Positions 18,491 through 27,141 of a stretch of 64,000 bases of DNA are shown here, one piece after another (position 1 is the first letter of the stretch; every line of letters begins with the position of its first letter). The translations under genes were made by a program, and so were the position numbers. The DNA comes from Vibrio alfacsensis. GTDB taxonomy: Bacteria; Pseudomonadota; Gammaproteobacteria; Enterobacterales; Vibrionaceae. The DNA lies in the NCBI RefSeq assembly GCF_003544875.1, contig NZ_CP032094.1:868001-932000 (forward strand), written 5' to 3'. The notes under the pieces were generated by a model. It was not told the origin of the DNA, did no database searches, and saw only the letters and a list, made by a program, of their open reading frames with translations.

Positions 18491-18624
18491 ATCGATGCCT
18501 ATCGGTAAATTTAGATATAAAAAGTAACACTCACGTGATCCAATTAAGGTTCAAACTACTCTAAAGAGTGATTACTTTTATCGCTAAATCAATAAAATAA
18601 CGGATGAAAGTTAAAATTGAAGCA

Positions 18625-18652
18625 TGGTCCCATCTATCTAAAAATGGGACCA
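18625..18652. terminator. Hairpin between nirC and cobA
   Basis: A perfect 9-bp inverted repeat, TGGTCCCAT / ATGGGACCA, lies 12 bp after the nirC stop. On the minus strand no T-run follows directly, so it may be an RNA-stability or partial-termination element rather than a full terminator. Confidence 0.5.
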
Positions 18653-18663
18653 GCACAAGCAAA

Positions 18664-19512
18664 TTATTTCACCATTGCAGGTTCAACGTTTACTTCGTCT
18701 TGCGCATTGATAGCAGGCGCAGTTTTAGCATGAGTTAGGTACAGTGGAATACATGTCATGACTAAACCACCAACAATGTTACCTAGGATGGTTGGAATTA
18801 GGTTGAAGTTCAACCATGTCGCAATGCCAAAATCCGCACCTAGAATCATACCTAGTGGGAATAGGAACATGTTTACGACTGTGTGCTCAAATACGAGCGC
18901 GAAGAAGATGAAAATTGGGAACCACATCATCGCTACGCGACCAGACACTGAACGTGCTGTCATGTTGCCGATAACACCTAGACACACCATCAGATTACAG
19001 AAGATACCGCGCACGAAACACGTGATCCATCCGTCCATACCCATATTCTCGAAACCAAGACTACGTGCGGTAGAAACCGCGACAAATTTCTTCGCTACTG
19101 CATTTAATTCTAGAGAGAAGTTACCTGTCAAAGAGATAGCCACTAGATAAGCAACGATCAGAGAACCGATAAGGTTGCCCAAACCAACAAGTCCCCAACA
19201 ACGGAAGATGCGATTCCACGTGATGCCAGGACGATTGGCGAACTTCGCTAATGGTGCAAGGCCGAAAACGCCGGTCACTAAGTCATAGCCCATGACGCTG
19301 AGAATCACAAAGCCAACAGGGAAGACAAGTGCACCTACAAGGCCAATGCCTGTTTGTACCATCGCCGTAATTGCGACCACAACCGCCAGAGAAAGAATAA
19401 TACCAGCCATCGTGCCGCGAAGAAGAAGATCGCGAGTACTGGTGTTGGTTTTCGCTTCACCCACATTGATCATGGTTTGCACGAATTCTGCAGGTTTAAA
19501 GTCAGTAGACAT
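18664..19512 (-). CDS. nirC: Formate/nitrite transporter family channel
   Basis: The protein of about 282 residues has six TM segments in the FNT fold, with GLAPLAKFANRPGITWNR and the conserved NLIGSLIVAYL and GIFCNLMVCLGV pore motifs. In this context, behind nirBD, it should import nitrite for reduction. ATG 19512 has AAGGA at about 7 nt upstream; a TTG at 19530 is in frame but weaker. A 182-bp leader with a large hairpin separates it from nirD. Confidence 0.9.
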   Translation of the reverse strand: MSTDFKPAEFVQTMINVGEAKTNTSTRDLLLRGTMAGIILSLAVVVAITAMVQTGIGLVGALVFPVGFVILSVMGYDLVTGVFGLAPLAKFANRPGITWNRIFRCWGLVGLGNLIGSLIVAYLVAISLTGNFSLELNAVAKKFVAVSTARSLGFENMGMDGWITCFVRGIFCNLMVCLGVIGNMTARSVSGRVAMMWFPIFIFFALVFEHTVVNMFLFPLGMILGADFGIATWLNFNLIPTILGNIVGGLVMTCIPLYLTHAKTAPAINAQDEVNVEPAMVK

Positions 19513-19563
19513 GAATGTGTCCTTATTCAAAATGTGAAAGTTAAAATTAAAGATTGAATAGAG

Positions 19564-19631
19564 AAAGGCTTCCCGTTAACTCAGTAACATCTCGCTTCCT
19601 TGTCCCCGCAGATGACCAAGGGAAAGCCTTT
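19564..19631 (-). promoter_or_regulatory. Long-loop hairpin in the nirD-nirC leader
   Basis: AAAGGCTTCCC (19564-19574) pairs with GGGAAAGCCTTT (19620-19631), with one bulged A and a 45-nt loop. On the minus strand the second arm is followed by TCTCTATTC, so it is a terminator-like structure upstream of nirC. The shape is reminiscent of ANTAR-controlled nitrate leaders, but the required paired hexaloop hairpins are not clearly seen. Confidence 0.4.
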
Positions 19632-19656
19632 GTCTATTGAATCTAATATTCCTTGC

Positions 19657-19682
19657 ATTCCCTCCCCCTGAGAGGAGGGAAT
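19657..19682 (-). terminator. Hairpin after nirD
   Basis: ATTCCCTCC / GGAGGGAAT forms a 9-bp perfect stem with an 8-nt loop, 12 bp after the nirD stop. No T-run follows on the minus strand, so partial termination or mRNA protection is likelier than full stop. Confidence 0.45.
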
Positions 19683-19693
19683 TCATATCGAGC

Positions 19694-20017
19694 TTATGCA
19701 GAAATTTCTACTTCGCCGTTGGTCACGCGCGCTTTGTAAGCTTTCACGCTAAAACGCTCGTCTTCCATGCACGCACCTGTTGCTAAATTAAAGCGTTGCT
19801 TTTTAAGTGGACTAGCCACCCAAAGTTCGCCTTGGTGCTCACAGATCAAACCACGAGAAAGCACGTTTGATTGGAAGAACGGGTCTGTGTTGCTGATCGC
19901 CATGACTTCTTCTGCTTCCGTCGGACGAAATACGGCCACTTGCTTTCCATCAATCAGTGCACAAACACCTGTGCCTGGTACGATGTCGCTGATTTGGCAA
20001 ATCTTTTCAAATGACAT
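19694..20017 (-). CDS. nirD: Nitrite reductase (NADH) small subunit
   Basis: The 107-residue protein has the Rieske-like fold of NirD (GTGVCALIDGKQVAVFRP, ISNTDPFFQSNVLSRGLI, SPLKKQRFNL) without the Cys/His cluster ligands, as usual for NirD of this type. It partners NirB in cytoplasmic nitrite-to-ammonium reduction. It begins 12 bp after nirB ends, so the two are co-transcribed. Confidence 0.93.
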   Translation of the reverse strand: MSFEKICQISDIVPGTGVCALIDGKQVAVFRPTEAEEVMAISNTDPFFQSNVLSRGLICEHQGELWVASPLKKQRFNLATGACMEDERFSVKAYKARVTNGEVEISA

Positions 20018-20029
20018 ATCAACTCTTCC

Positions 20030-22594
20030 TTATGCTTCTGTAATCGCTACGTGTAGGATGTCGCCTTTCGCTTCAGGGTGTTTCTCCGTGAAAGTTGCCG
20101 GGCGGTGTTGCTCACGCTCTTGAACAAACACAACGTTGTCATCGCGCTTGTCTGAGTTGATGAAGTGTGCAAAACGTTTCAATTGTGATTCATCGTTGAC
20201 GGTCGCCGTCCACTCACACTCAAACTCATCGACGAGCTTCGCTACATCGGCTTCAAGCTGAGCGTTAATGCCAAGTTTATCGTTGACGATCACTTCGCGT
20301 AGGTAGTCCACGCCACCTTCCATGTTTTCCATCCAAACCGATGTGCGCTGTAGTGGCGCAGCCGTACGGATGTAGAACATCATGAAGCGGTCGATGTACT
20401 TAATTAGCGTTTCTTTATCTAGATCACTTGCTAGTAGGTCTGCGTGACGAGGTTTCATGCCGCCGTTACCACATACGTACATGTTCCAACCCGCATCAGT
20501 CGCGATGATGCCAAGGTCTTTACCTTGTGCTTCCGCACACTCACGAGTACAGCCAGAAACACCAAACTTCATCTTATGCGGAGTACGGATGCCTTTGTAA
20601 CGGTTCTCGATGTAAGAGCCCAAACCAACAGAATCTTGAACACCGTAACGACACCACGTTGAGCCCACACATGTCTTCGCCATACGAAGTGCTTTTGCGT
20701 ACGCTTGACCCGTTTCGAAACCAGCGTCGATAAGCTTGCGCCAGATCTCTGGAAGATCGTCTTTTTGAGCACCAAACAGACCAATACGCTGAGCGCCGGT
20801 GACTTTGGTGTATAGGTTGTATTCTGCAGCAACGTTAGCTAGCGCACCAAGTGCTTGAGGTGTTACTTCACCGCCCGCCATACGTGGGATAACAGAATAC
20901 GTACCGTCTTTTTGGATGTTACCAAGGAAGTTATCGTTGGTGTCGTGCAGCTTAACCAGTTGTGGCTTAAGAATGTGCTCACCCCAGCAAGATGCCAAGA
21001 TAGAACCAGCCAGTGGTTTACACACTTCGCAGCCGTAACCCTTGCCGTATTTTGCTAGAAGTTCATCAAACGTCTTGATCTCTTCGATACGAATAAGGTG
21101 GAACAACTCTTGGCGCGAGTAAGCAAAGTGCTCACATACGTCGCTCTTCACTTCAATACCCGATTTCGCAAGTTCTGCGTTCAGTACTGACGTCACTAGA
21201 GGAATACAGCCACCACAACCCGTACCTGCGCCTGTCACTGCTTTGATATCACCCAATGTGTGATGACCATCAGCCACCGCTTGTGCGATCTTGCCTTTAG
21301 TTACGTCGAAACAAGAACAGATCACTGCGCTTTCTGGTAGAGCGTCTGCACCCAGTGATGGTTTTTCTGCGCCTGCGTGTGCAGGAAGAATCAACGCATC
21401 TGGGTGTTCTGGTAGGTCGATTTCATTCAACATAAGTTGTAGAAGATCACCGTAGTCAGACGTATCGCCAACCATCACTGCGCCAAGCAGTTTCTTGTTG
21501 TCTGCTGAAACGATAAGACGCTTGTAAATCTCTTGCTCTTCGTTTTGGTAAACGTAGCTCTTACAACCCTCAGTTCGGCCATTTGCATCACCGATAGAAC
21601 CGACTTTCACGCCAAGCAATTTCAGCTTCGCAGACATATCTGCGCCTTCAAATTTGCTTTCTGTATTACCTAGCAAGTGATCAACCGCAACGGTCGCCAT
21701 CTTGTAACCAGGAGCAACAAGACCGTAGAACATTTCGTTCCAAGACGCACACTCACCGATTGCGTAGATGTTCTCATCAGAAGTCTGACAATGGTCGTTG
21801 ATTGCAACACCGCCACGAGGTGCTACTTCTAGTTCCATTTGGCGTGCTAGTTTGTCTTGTGGACGAATGCCTGCTGAGAATACGATGAAGTCTGTTTCTA
21901 GCTCGGTGCCGTCTGCGAAGCGCATAACGTTACGAGCGTTCGTGCCCTCTGCTGCGATCTCAAGCGTGTTTTTACTGGTGTGAACGTTCACGCCCATACG
22001 CTCGATCTTTTGACGCAGTTGGTTACCACCAGCAAGGTCAAGTTGCTCAGCCATTAGCTTTGGAGCGAACTCAACAACGTGAGTTTCTACACCTAGTGCT
22101 TTCAGTGCGCCTGCCGCTTCAAGACCGAGCAGACCACCACCGATAACAACGCCTGATTTGCTCTTTTTCGCACACGCTTCGATTGCTTTAAGATCTTCGA
22201 TAGTACGGTAAACAAAACAGTCTTTGCTTTCGTGACCTTTGATTGGTGGGACAAATGGGAATGAGCCAGTAGCAAGAATCAGCTTGTCGTATTGAACTTC
22301 GCGACCAGTGCTTGAATAAACAATTCGGTTTTCACGGTTGATGTTAATCGCGCGTTCGCCAATCAACATCTTGATTCCGTGCTTGTCGTAGAAACCTTCT
22401 TTTACTAAGGAAAGCTCGTCTGCAGTATGGTGAGAAAAGTAAGAGGAAAGGTGTACGCGATCATATGCGACACGAGGTTCTTCACAGAAAACCGTAATGT
22501 CCATATTAGAAACATCGGTTTTATCGACTAAGTCTTCGATGTAACGGTGGCCTACCATGCCGTTACCGATGACAACTAGCTTCAACTTGCTCAT
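20030..22594 (-). CDS. nirB: Nitrite reductase (NADH) large subunit
   Basis: This 854-residue enzyme uses NADH to reduce nitrite to ammonium in the cytoplasm. Domains in order: an FAD domain (VVIGNGMVGHRYIEDL at the N-terminus), an NAD domain (SGVVIGGGLLGLEAAGAL, about 145), a BFD-like 2Fe-2S domain with ICSCFDV and GAGTGCGGC (about 420-460), a ferredoxin-like half domain, and the 4Fe-4S/sirohaem site with CVGSTWCRYG and GVSGCTRECAEA (about 635-680). The length is normal. It is first in the nirBDC-cobA group, behind FNR and NarL/NarP-type sites. Confidence 0.97.
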   Translation of the reverse strand: MSKLKLVVIGNGMVGHRYIEDLVDKTDVSNMDITVFCEEPRVAYDRVHLSSYFSHHTADELSLVKEGFYDKHGIKMLIGERAININRENRIVYSSTGREVQYDKLILATGSFPFVPPIKGHESKDCFVYRTIEDLKAIEACAKKSKSGVVIGGGLLGLEAAGALKALGVETHVVEFAPKLMAEQLDLAGGNQLRQKIERMGVNVHTSKNTLEIAAEGTNARNVMRFADGTELETDFIVFSAGIRPQDKLARQMELEVAPRGGVAINDHCQTSDENIYAIGECASWNEMFYGLVAPGYKMATVAVDHLLGNTESKFEGADMSAKLKLLGVKVGSIGDANGRTEGCKSYVYQNEEQEIYKRLIVSADNKKLLGAVMVGDTSDYGDLLQLMLNEIDLPEHPDALILPAHAGAEKPSLGADALPESAVICSCFDVTKGKIAQAVADGHHTLGDIKAVTGAGTGCGGCIPLVTSVLNAELAKSGIEVKSDVCEHFAYSRQELFHLIRIEEIKTFDELLAKYGKGYGCEVCKPLAGSILASCWGEHILKPQLVKLHDTNDNFLGNIQKDGTYSVIPRMAGGEVTPQALGALANVAAEYNLYTKVTGAQRIGLFGAQKDDLPEIWRKLIDAGFETGQAYAKALRMAKTCVGSTWCRYGVQDSVGLGSYIENRYKGIRTPHKMKFGVSGCTRECAEAQGKDLGIIATDAGWNMYVCGNGGMKPRHADLLASDLDKETLIKYIDRFMMFYIRTAAPLQRTSVWMENMEGGVDYLREVIVNDKLGINAQLEADVAKLVDEFECEWTATVNDESQLKRFAHFINSDKRDDNVVFVQEREQHRPATFTEKHPEAKGDILHVAITEA

Positions 22595-22659
22595 TCTAAT
22601 TCCTAAGGGTTAGGTTCTTATCACTGAGCGCATTGTTAATTGTGAAAGAAAATTAATAC

Positions 22660-22673
22660 ATGATGTAAATCAA
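22660..22673 (-). promoter_or_regulatory. FNR-type site upstream of nirB
   Basis: ATGAT-GTAA-ATCAA matches the FNR consensus TTGAT-N4-ATCAA at 9 of 10 fixed positions. Its centre is about 72 bp before the nirB ATG, which places a start site near 22625 if it acts at -41.5. Anaerobic activation is therefore expected. Confidence 0.7.
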
Positions 22674-22687
22674 TTACGGAATGAAAC

Positions 22688-22702
22688 TACCCTAAAGGGG
22701 TA
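22688..22702 (-). promoter_or_regulatory. NarL/NarP-like palindrome upstream of the FNR site
   Basis: TACCCTAAAGGGGTA is a near-perfect palindrome; its minus-strand half TACCCCT matches the NarL/NarP heptamer TACYYMT. Its centre is about 28 bp upstream of the FNR centre, the same spacing as the -69.5 and -41.5 sites of the E. coli nirB promoter. The second half-site is weaker and the spacer is shorter than the ideal 7-2-7. Confidence 0.55.
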
Positions 22703-22814
22703 GATGTGACTAACTTCCTATAATTTTATCTATTCTTTCGTAATTTAAGCAAAATTAAAGAAAGTCAAACTATCCTAGCGACACTTTTGCCACATTTTAC
22801 ACATAGAAGTATCG

Positions 22815-24289
22815 TTAATTGATATTGAGTGTATCCGCCATAATTACGATATTCCGGCCTTTGTCTTTTGCAGCATACAAGTTTTTGTCTGCATCTTCGA
22901 AAGCTTGTTCTAAGCCTGTCTGGCACGCTTCTAGCGTTATAAAATTATCCAATGTGGTCATAGGGACTGCCCCCACAGAAATGGTCACGACTCCAGACGG
23001 TTCATTTTTAATATGAGGAATGGCCATCTGTTCTACAGCACGTCTGACGCCTTGTACTTTGTTATGTATTTCATCTATGGTATTGCCATAAATCAGCAAT
23101 GCGAATTCTTCACCACCTAAGCGAAATGCTGGTTGAGACTCCCCTAAATACTCATTAAACACCTTGGCGACCTCACATAGCGCATTGTCTCCCTCGGTAT
23201 GCCCGTAGGTATCATTAAACTTCTTGAAATTGTCGATATCACACAACACAAAACACACGTATTTATGCTTCTGAAGCCCGTTAAGTACAACCGTCGGCCC
23301 CATACGATTGTACCGAAAGCGAGAGCCTATCCCGGTTAAAGTGTCCGTATCCGTCTGCATACGCAGTACTCGTAACTGATTTTTAATTTTGGTAATAAGG
23401 CTTGAATACGCTCGTGCCAAATCACCAATTTCATCTGAGCGTGTAATTTCAGGAATATGTGTTTGGTCGATCTTTTCAATGTCTTTTTTCATCGAAAGCG
23501 ACAAGCGAGTTAATGGGCTGACAACCCATATCGTCACCATATAGATAAGCACCATCGATATAAGTGCGGCAATAATCGCCTCATAAACAAGCTCTCTAAT
23601 AAGCTGCAACTTGAATGCATCCAAATCACTTGCATCCAAAACTACCCAAATGTATCCCCCATTGATATTCCGCAACGGAACACACACATGTAATACTGAA
23701 TGGAGTGAGTCGTAGAAATAATCCAACTGTCCTAAAGATGCTTTGTTCCAAGGTAGCTCAGTAGTCGCACTAAGTTTCTGACTTGAAATCAAAGCATCAA
23801 GGTCAATGCTGGTTTTATTAATGAGGTAGCCCAACTTTTTCTGCTTAAGCGCATCTTCTGCGCCTGTTTTCGATAACATTTGCTCTAACAGTGCCTTGCG
23901 CTGCTTGAGTTCATTGACTTCTTGGTCAGACACATCCGTTCGCCAGACTTGATGATCTTGAGACAAATAACGTACGGAAACAGTTTTCTTGGTGTAATCC
24001 GAAACACCTGAAATTTCGAGAAATAGCAATTTATCAATCGCACGGAGATCTTCTTTAGTGGACGGCATCATCAAGTTGGCGTAATTACGGCCGGCGATAG
24101 ATGAAGAAAAGAACGTCATCTGAGCCGCAAGGTGAGATTTCGTAATGGCAGCAGCGTGCTCGATTCGCATTTCCCATTCACTTTGATAGCGAGCGAATGA
24201 CATGCCCAGAATAATAGACAGGACTAAAAACAGATGCGAAACAAAAGCATCTGATTTATCGTCAATAAGCCAAATAAACGCTTACCCAA
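22815..24289 (-). pseudogene. Membrane diguanylate cyclase (GGDEF), frameshift in first TM helix
   Basis: The intact frame (from 24203) has a periplasmic sensor region, a TM helix (LVYEAIIAALISMVLIYMVT, about 210), a HAMP segment, and a GGDEF domain with RLGGEEFALLIYG, so it should make cyclic di-GMP. The RxxD inhibitory site is not obvious. This frame lacks the first TM helix. The real N-terminus seems to start at TTG 24289 (MGKRLFGLLTINQMLLFRIC) and continues as FLVLSIILG once one T is added to a T5 run near 24217. With that base the span is 492 codons. Either a lesion or an assembly error; the enzyme might still be made from internal starts but without its membrane anchor. Confidence 0.8.
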
Positions 24290-24297
24290 TGTACTAA

Positions 24298-24816
24298 TTA
24301 CTTATCTTTGTAGACACCAAGTACCGGCTCAGCACATGTGCCATTGATACAGATATCTTGATAAGTGGTATGACAGCTTTGACAAAAACTTGGCTCTAAA
24401 CTTGGGTGCGTATGACTGACGTCTTTACCCTCGCGATCGTAACTACCGTAAATCGCTAACCCACCAATATGTTCCGTTACCCAAACAATGCCATCCACTT
24501 CTGAGATTGCAACGGCTGTTGGTCCATCCGTATAAGGACCATGCGTTTTATATTGTTCCAATTTAGATGGATTAACGCGAATAGTCAGTGGCGAACCTTG
24601 CCCATTGTTTATCCAGCTGTAAGCTCGGACAGATTCTTGTATAAACAAGGAGGTATCTGGCGGGAGAACCGTATCAGCAGGTAGGTTTTGTGATTCTTTC
24701 ACGACCGGCCAATCTTGCCACCCATCAGGATAGCTCGCCATAGATGCCGCGAATGCCCCCATCGATACAACACTTAGCAATAAAGCAGTGACTCCAGCTC
24801 GCCTACGATCTAGCAT
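24298..24816 (-). CDS. Periplasmic protein with one CxxCH haem motif
   Basis: The 172-residue protein has a signal peptide (RRAGVTALLLSVVSMGAFAASMA). A central part has strand-like segments (GPTAVAISEVDGIVWVTEHIG) and the C-terminal part contains a single FCQSCHTTY, a c-type haem attachment motif, plus two later Cys (DICINGTCAEPV). The domain before the motif is reminiscent of the P460-type cytochrome fold, but I cannot confirm this. It lies just upstream of the diguanylate cyclase on the same strand, 8 bp from its inferred TTG start, so they are probably co-transcribed. Confidence 0.65.
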   Translation of the reverse strand: MLDRRRAGVTALLLSVVSMGAFAASMASYPDGWQDWPVVKESQNLPADTVLPPDTSLFIQESVRAYSWINNGQGSPLTIRVNPSKLEQYKTHGPYTDGPTAVAISEVDGIVWVTEHIGGLAIYGSYDREGKDVSHTHPSLEPSFCQSCHTTYQDICINGTCAEPVLGVYKDK

Positions 24817-25216
24817 CTGTTACCCTCCTTGGACGTGATCGGCAATATTAGGCGCGAATACTCATATATCCATAATATGAACAATCACCTGAATAGATGA
24901 TGGTATCAATTAGACGCATTAAATGCATCTAGTTTCCCTGCAACGAAATCTAATACGTGTAAACATTTTCTACCAGCTCAAACAAAAAACATTAAGAAGA
25001 GTGTGCGAACACAAACTTACTTAGATTCAATCCTATGGTTCAGCAGCTCGTGTTTATTATTGAACGAATGATGGGTACAAAAAATCAAGAAATTGAAAAT
25101 ACGAAAGTAGTAAATTAGCAGGCGAACGATAATTGGATGTAACGAATGGATGACAAAAGGATGAGGATGACAGTCTAGAAAAACTAAAGGGATAGTATTG
25201 AGACATATTTATGAGA
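24817..25216. other. Intergenic region, no feature seen
   Basis: About 400 bp, AT-rich, between the CxxCH protein and the first tRNA-Cys. I see no convincing ORF, repeat or terminator. Confidence 0.5.
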
Positions 25217-25290
25217 TGGAGGCGCCTCCCGGAGTCGAACCGAGGTCCACGGATTTGCAATCCGCTGCATAGCCACTCTGCCAAGGCGCC
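25217..25290 (-). tRNA. tRNA-Cys(GCA)
   Basis: The 74-nt cloverleaf includes an encoded CCA end. The acceptor stem is GGCGCCT with AGGCGCC, the anticodon loop TTGCAAA gives GCA, and the T arm contains GGTTCGACTCC. It is a single-gene unit behind its own promoter at 25357-25384. Confidence 0.97.
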
Positions 25291-25356
25291 ATCTTGTTGC
25301 TTCTGAATGAAGCTAATTGAAGTATCAGCACGACAACTGTCGTTCCGATGGGGCGT

Positions 25357-25384
25357 ACTTTAATGATTTATTCTAAAGAGTCAA
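25357..25384 (-). promoter_or_regulatory. tRNA promoter (Cys unit 1)
   Basis: On the minus strand TTGACT, a 16-nt spacer and TAAAGT form a sigma-70 promoter, followed by a GC-rich discriminator (ACGCCCC) typical of stringently controlled stable RNA genes. The same layout recurs before the other three tRNA units. Confidence 0.75.
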
Positions 25385-25572
25385 AGAAAAAAACACTCTT
25401 TTGGTTTGTTTGACAAAAAAAGCAACACATTGCCGACTTAGCATCCTAATACTGCCCTATCGCCTTTTATTCTTAGCTTTTATTGGCACCGAATATTCTA
25501 AGTTTACGCATATTCAGTTCAAAACCAAATAGAGTTATCAGCTGCCTCACTAAGCTCTAAACTCTAAGCTCG

Positions 25573-25613
25573 AAGCACTAAGCACTAAGCACTAAGCACT
25601 AAGCACTAAGCAC
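25573..25613. repeat. Tandem heptamer array, AAGCACT x 5.9
   Basis: Five perfect AAGCACT units and one of six bases follow each other without spacer. Similar degenerate units (AGCTCTAAACTCTAAGCTCG) precede them. The array lies between two tRNA units and outside any gene, and is likely variable in copy number by slippage. Confidence 0.95.
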
Positions 25614-25688
25614 AAGAATATAAACCGAAAATAAACAACGCCCCACTTCCATTCTTTAAAACTCCATGCTTCAAAACTCTGAAACGAA

Positions 25689-25715
25689 AAAGCCCCGTCA
25701 CATGGACGGGGCTTT
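25689..25715 (-). terminator. Terminator of the Leu-Cys tRNA unit
   Basis: An 11-bp perfect stem (AAAGCCCCGTC / GACGGGGCTTT) with a 5-nt loop is followed on the minus strand by further T, about 30 bp after tRNA-Cys. Confidence 0.9.
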
Positions 25716-25745
25716 CAAAATTCTTTCGCGATAATCGTTATCGAA

Positions 25746-25819
25746 TGGAGGCGCCTCCCGGAGTCGAACCGAGGTCCACGGATTTGCAATCCGCTGCATA
25801 GCCACTCTGCCAAGGCGCC
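25746..25819 (-). tRNA. tRNA-Cys(GCA)
   Basis: This 74-nt gene is identical in sequence to the copies at 25217 and 26545, with anticodon GCA and encoded CCA. It is second in a two-gene unit after tRNA-Leu. Confidence 0.97.
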
Positions 25820-25860
25820 TTACCGATAGTGTTCTCTAATACACTTGCATTTGAAGTAGA

Positions 25861-25947
25861 TGGTGCCCCGGGCCGGACTTGAACCGGCACGACTCGAAAG
25901 TCGAGGGATTTTAAATCCCTTGTGTCTACCAATTTCACCACCAGGGC
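25861..25947 (-). tRNA. tRNA-Leu(UAA)
   Basis: The 87-nt cloverleaf has the long variable arm of class II tRNAs. The anticodon loop TTTAAAA gives UAA, and CCA is encoded. It is the first gene of its unit. Confidence 0.96.
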
Positions 25948-26009
25948 AACGCAATCATGCGATGGTAACACCATCTGTTTCAACGACTTTCGCCGTGAGA
26001 ACGAGGCGT

Positions 26010-26037
26010 ACTTTAACCTAATTAAATTTTCGGTCAA
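26010..26037 (-). promoter_or_regulatory. tRNA promoter (Leu-Cys unit)
   Basis: On the minus strand TTGACC, a 16-nt spacer and TAAAGT are followed by the discriminator ACGCC. The leader to the tRNA (25948-26005) is nearly identical to that of the unit at 26839. Confidence 0.75.
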
Positions 26038-26487
26038 CAAAAAAATTAGTTTTGAGCATTCAATCGCTTAACATACAGACAAATCAATTATAAAACATGC
26101 AATCTGGTTAAGTTTTAACAACGGAAATCACGTATTCAAGGCACGTTAAGATTCAGCTAGGTAAAACCCAATCAGAACAAGTAGGCAAAGTCGGTGATCC
26201 AAGTAAGAGCTCAAAGTTCACATAAGACCTCGCCCGATAAGGAACGAAAATTATTGATAAGCCGTTATCATGAGAAACATCCGAGTTATATACTACGATT
26301 GGCCTCAGTTACTACTGGTTGATATAGAAGCCAAACTACTGATTGGTATAAGCGGCTATGATCGCTAGAAACGAGTTTGATCGCTATAGGCGACTATAAT
26401 CGCTAGAAACAACTTTGATTGCTATAGGCCACTATGATCGCTATAAACGGGCTAGGAGGGGCATAAACGGACTGATCTAGAAACGAA
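26038..26487. other. Spacer between two duplicated tRNA units
   Basis: About 450 bp without a supported gene. Its right part is made of a 38-bp degenerate tandem repeat (26356 onward). Confidence 0.6.
26356..26455. repeat. 38-bp degenerate tandem repeat, about 2.5 units
   Basis: Units at 26356-26393 and 26394-26431 share the pattern CTATRATCGCTAGAAAC followed by TTTGATYGCTATAGGC. A third, more diverged partial unit follows. Each unit itself contains two related halves built on GATCGCTA. Confidence 0.85.
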
Positions 26488-26516
26488 AAAAAACCCGTCA
26501 CACGGACGAGGTTTCA
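26488..26516 (-). terminator. Terminator of the Leu-Gly-Cys tRNA unit (imperfect)
   Basis: AAACCCGTC and GACGAGGTTT form an imperfect stem at the same place as the perfect terminator at 25689, followed on the minus strand by a long T-run. It looks like a diverged duplicate of that element. Confidence 0.65.
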
Positions 26517-26544
26517 ATGTTCTTTCTCGATAATCGTTATCGAA

Positions 26545-26618
26545 TGGAGGCGCCTCCCGGAGTCGAACCGAGGTCCACGGATTTGCAATCCGCTGCATAG
26601 CCACTCTGCCAAGGCGCC
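26545..26618 (-). tRNA. tRNA-Cys(GCA)
   Basis: This 74-nt gene is identical to its neighbours, with anticodon GCA and encoded CCA. It is third in the Leu-Gly-Cys unit. Confidence 0.97.
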
Positions 26619-26648
26619 TTAATGATACCAATACCCTAAGATGAATAT

Positions 26649-26724
26649 TGGAGCGACACACGAGGTTCGAACTCGTGACCTCAACCTTGGCAAGGTTGCG
26701 CTCTACCAACTGAGCTAGTGTCGC
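26649..26724 (-). tRNA. tRNA-Gly(GCC)
   Basis: The 76-nt cloverleaf begins GCGACACTAGCTCAGTTGG; its anticodon loop TTGCCAA gives GCC, and CCA is encoded. It sits between tRNA-Leu and tRNA-Cys in one unit. Confidence 0.96.
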
Positions 26725-26751
26725 ATTCATGTCTACTGACATAATGATTGA

Positions 26752-26838
26752 TGGTGCCCCGGGCCGGACTTGAACCGGCACGACTCGAAAGTCGAGGGAT
26801 TTTAAATCCCTTGTGTCTACCAATTTCACCACCAGGGC
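26752..26838 (-). tRNA. tRNA-Leu(UAA)
   Basis: This 87-nt gene is identical to that at 25861, with anticodon UAA, a long variable arm and encoded CCA. It is first in the Leu-Gly-Cys unit. Confidence 0.96.
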
Positions 26839-26900
26839 AACGCTATCATGCGATGGTAACACCATCTGTTCCAACGACTTTCGCCGTGAGAACGAGGCGT

Positions 26901-26928
26901 ACTTTAACGCATTTAGATTCTGGGTCAA
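26901..26928 (-). promoter_or_regulatory. tRNA promoter (Leu-Gly-Cys unit)
   Basis: On the minus strand TTGACC, 16 nt and TAAAGT are followed by ACGCC and a leader nearly identical to that of the Leu-Cys unit. This shows the two units arose by duplication. Confidence 0.75.
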
Positions 26929-27141
26929 CAAAATTTTAGCTTTTTATTCAAGTGGTTAAAACAGAAACACCAAAGATTACAACTCAATCACTTTGCTCAA
27001 ACTCACACCATTTTATTCTGAAAATACGCGTTACCAGAAAACGTTTTTCTTCCGCATCTGTATTTTTACACCAATTAAATGACGACATATTAAAGGTCTG
27101 CTATTCATTTTTCCTTAATAATCCCATCTTAAGGTTAAAAC

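Larger units (their letters stand above)
25291..25688. other. Spacer between tRNA units 1 and 2
   Basis: This spacer contains the unit 1 promoter (25357-25384) and the AAGCACT heptamer array (25573-25613). No protein gene is supported. Confidence 0.6.

Noticed and set aside
20030..22594. Frameshift in nirB
   Set aside because: All 854 codons are open and every cofactor motif is present in order, so the indel pattern does not affect it.
25057..25284. Open frames across tRNA genes (also 25738-26040, 26452-26931, 26748-26939, 30284-30667)
   Set aside because: They exist only because tRNA sequences happen to lack stops in one frame. The tRNA cloverleaf is clear on the minus strand and there are no ribosome sites.
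25573..25613. Possible CRISPR array
   Set aside because: The repeat unit is 7 bp with no spacers and no cas genes are in the window, so it is a simple tandem repeat.
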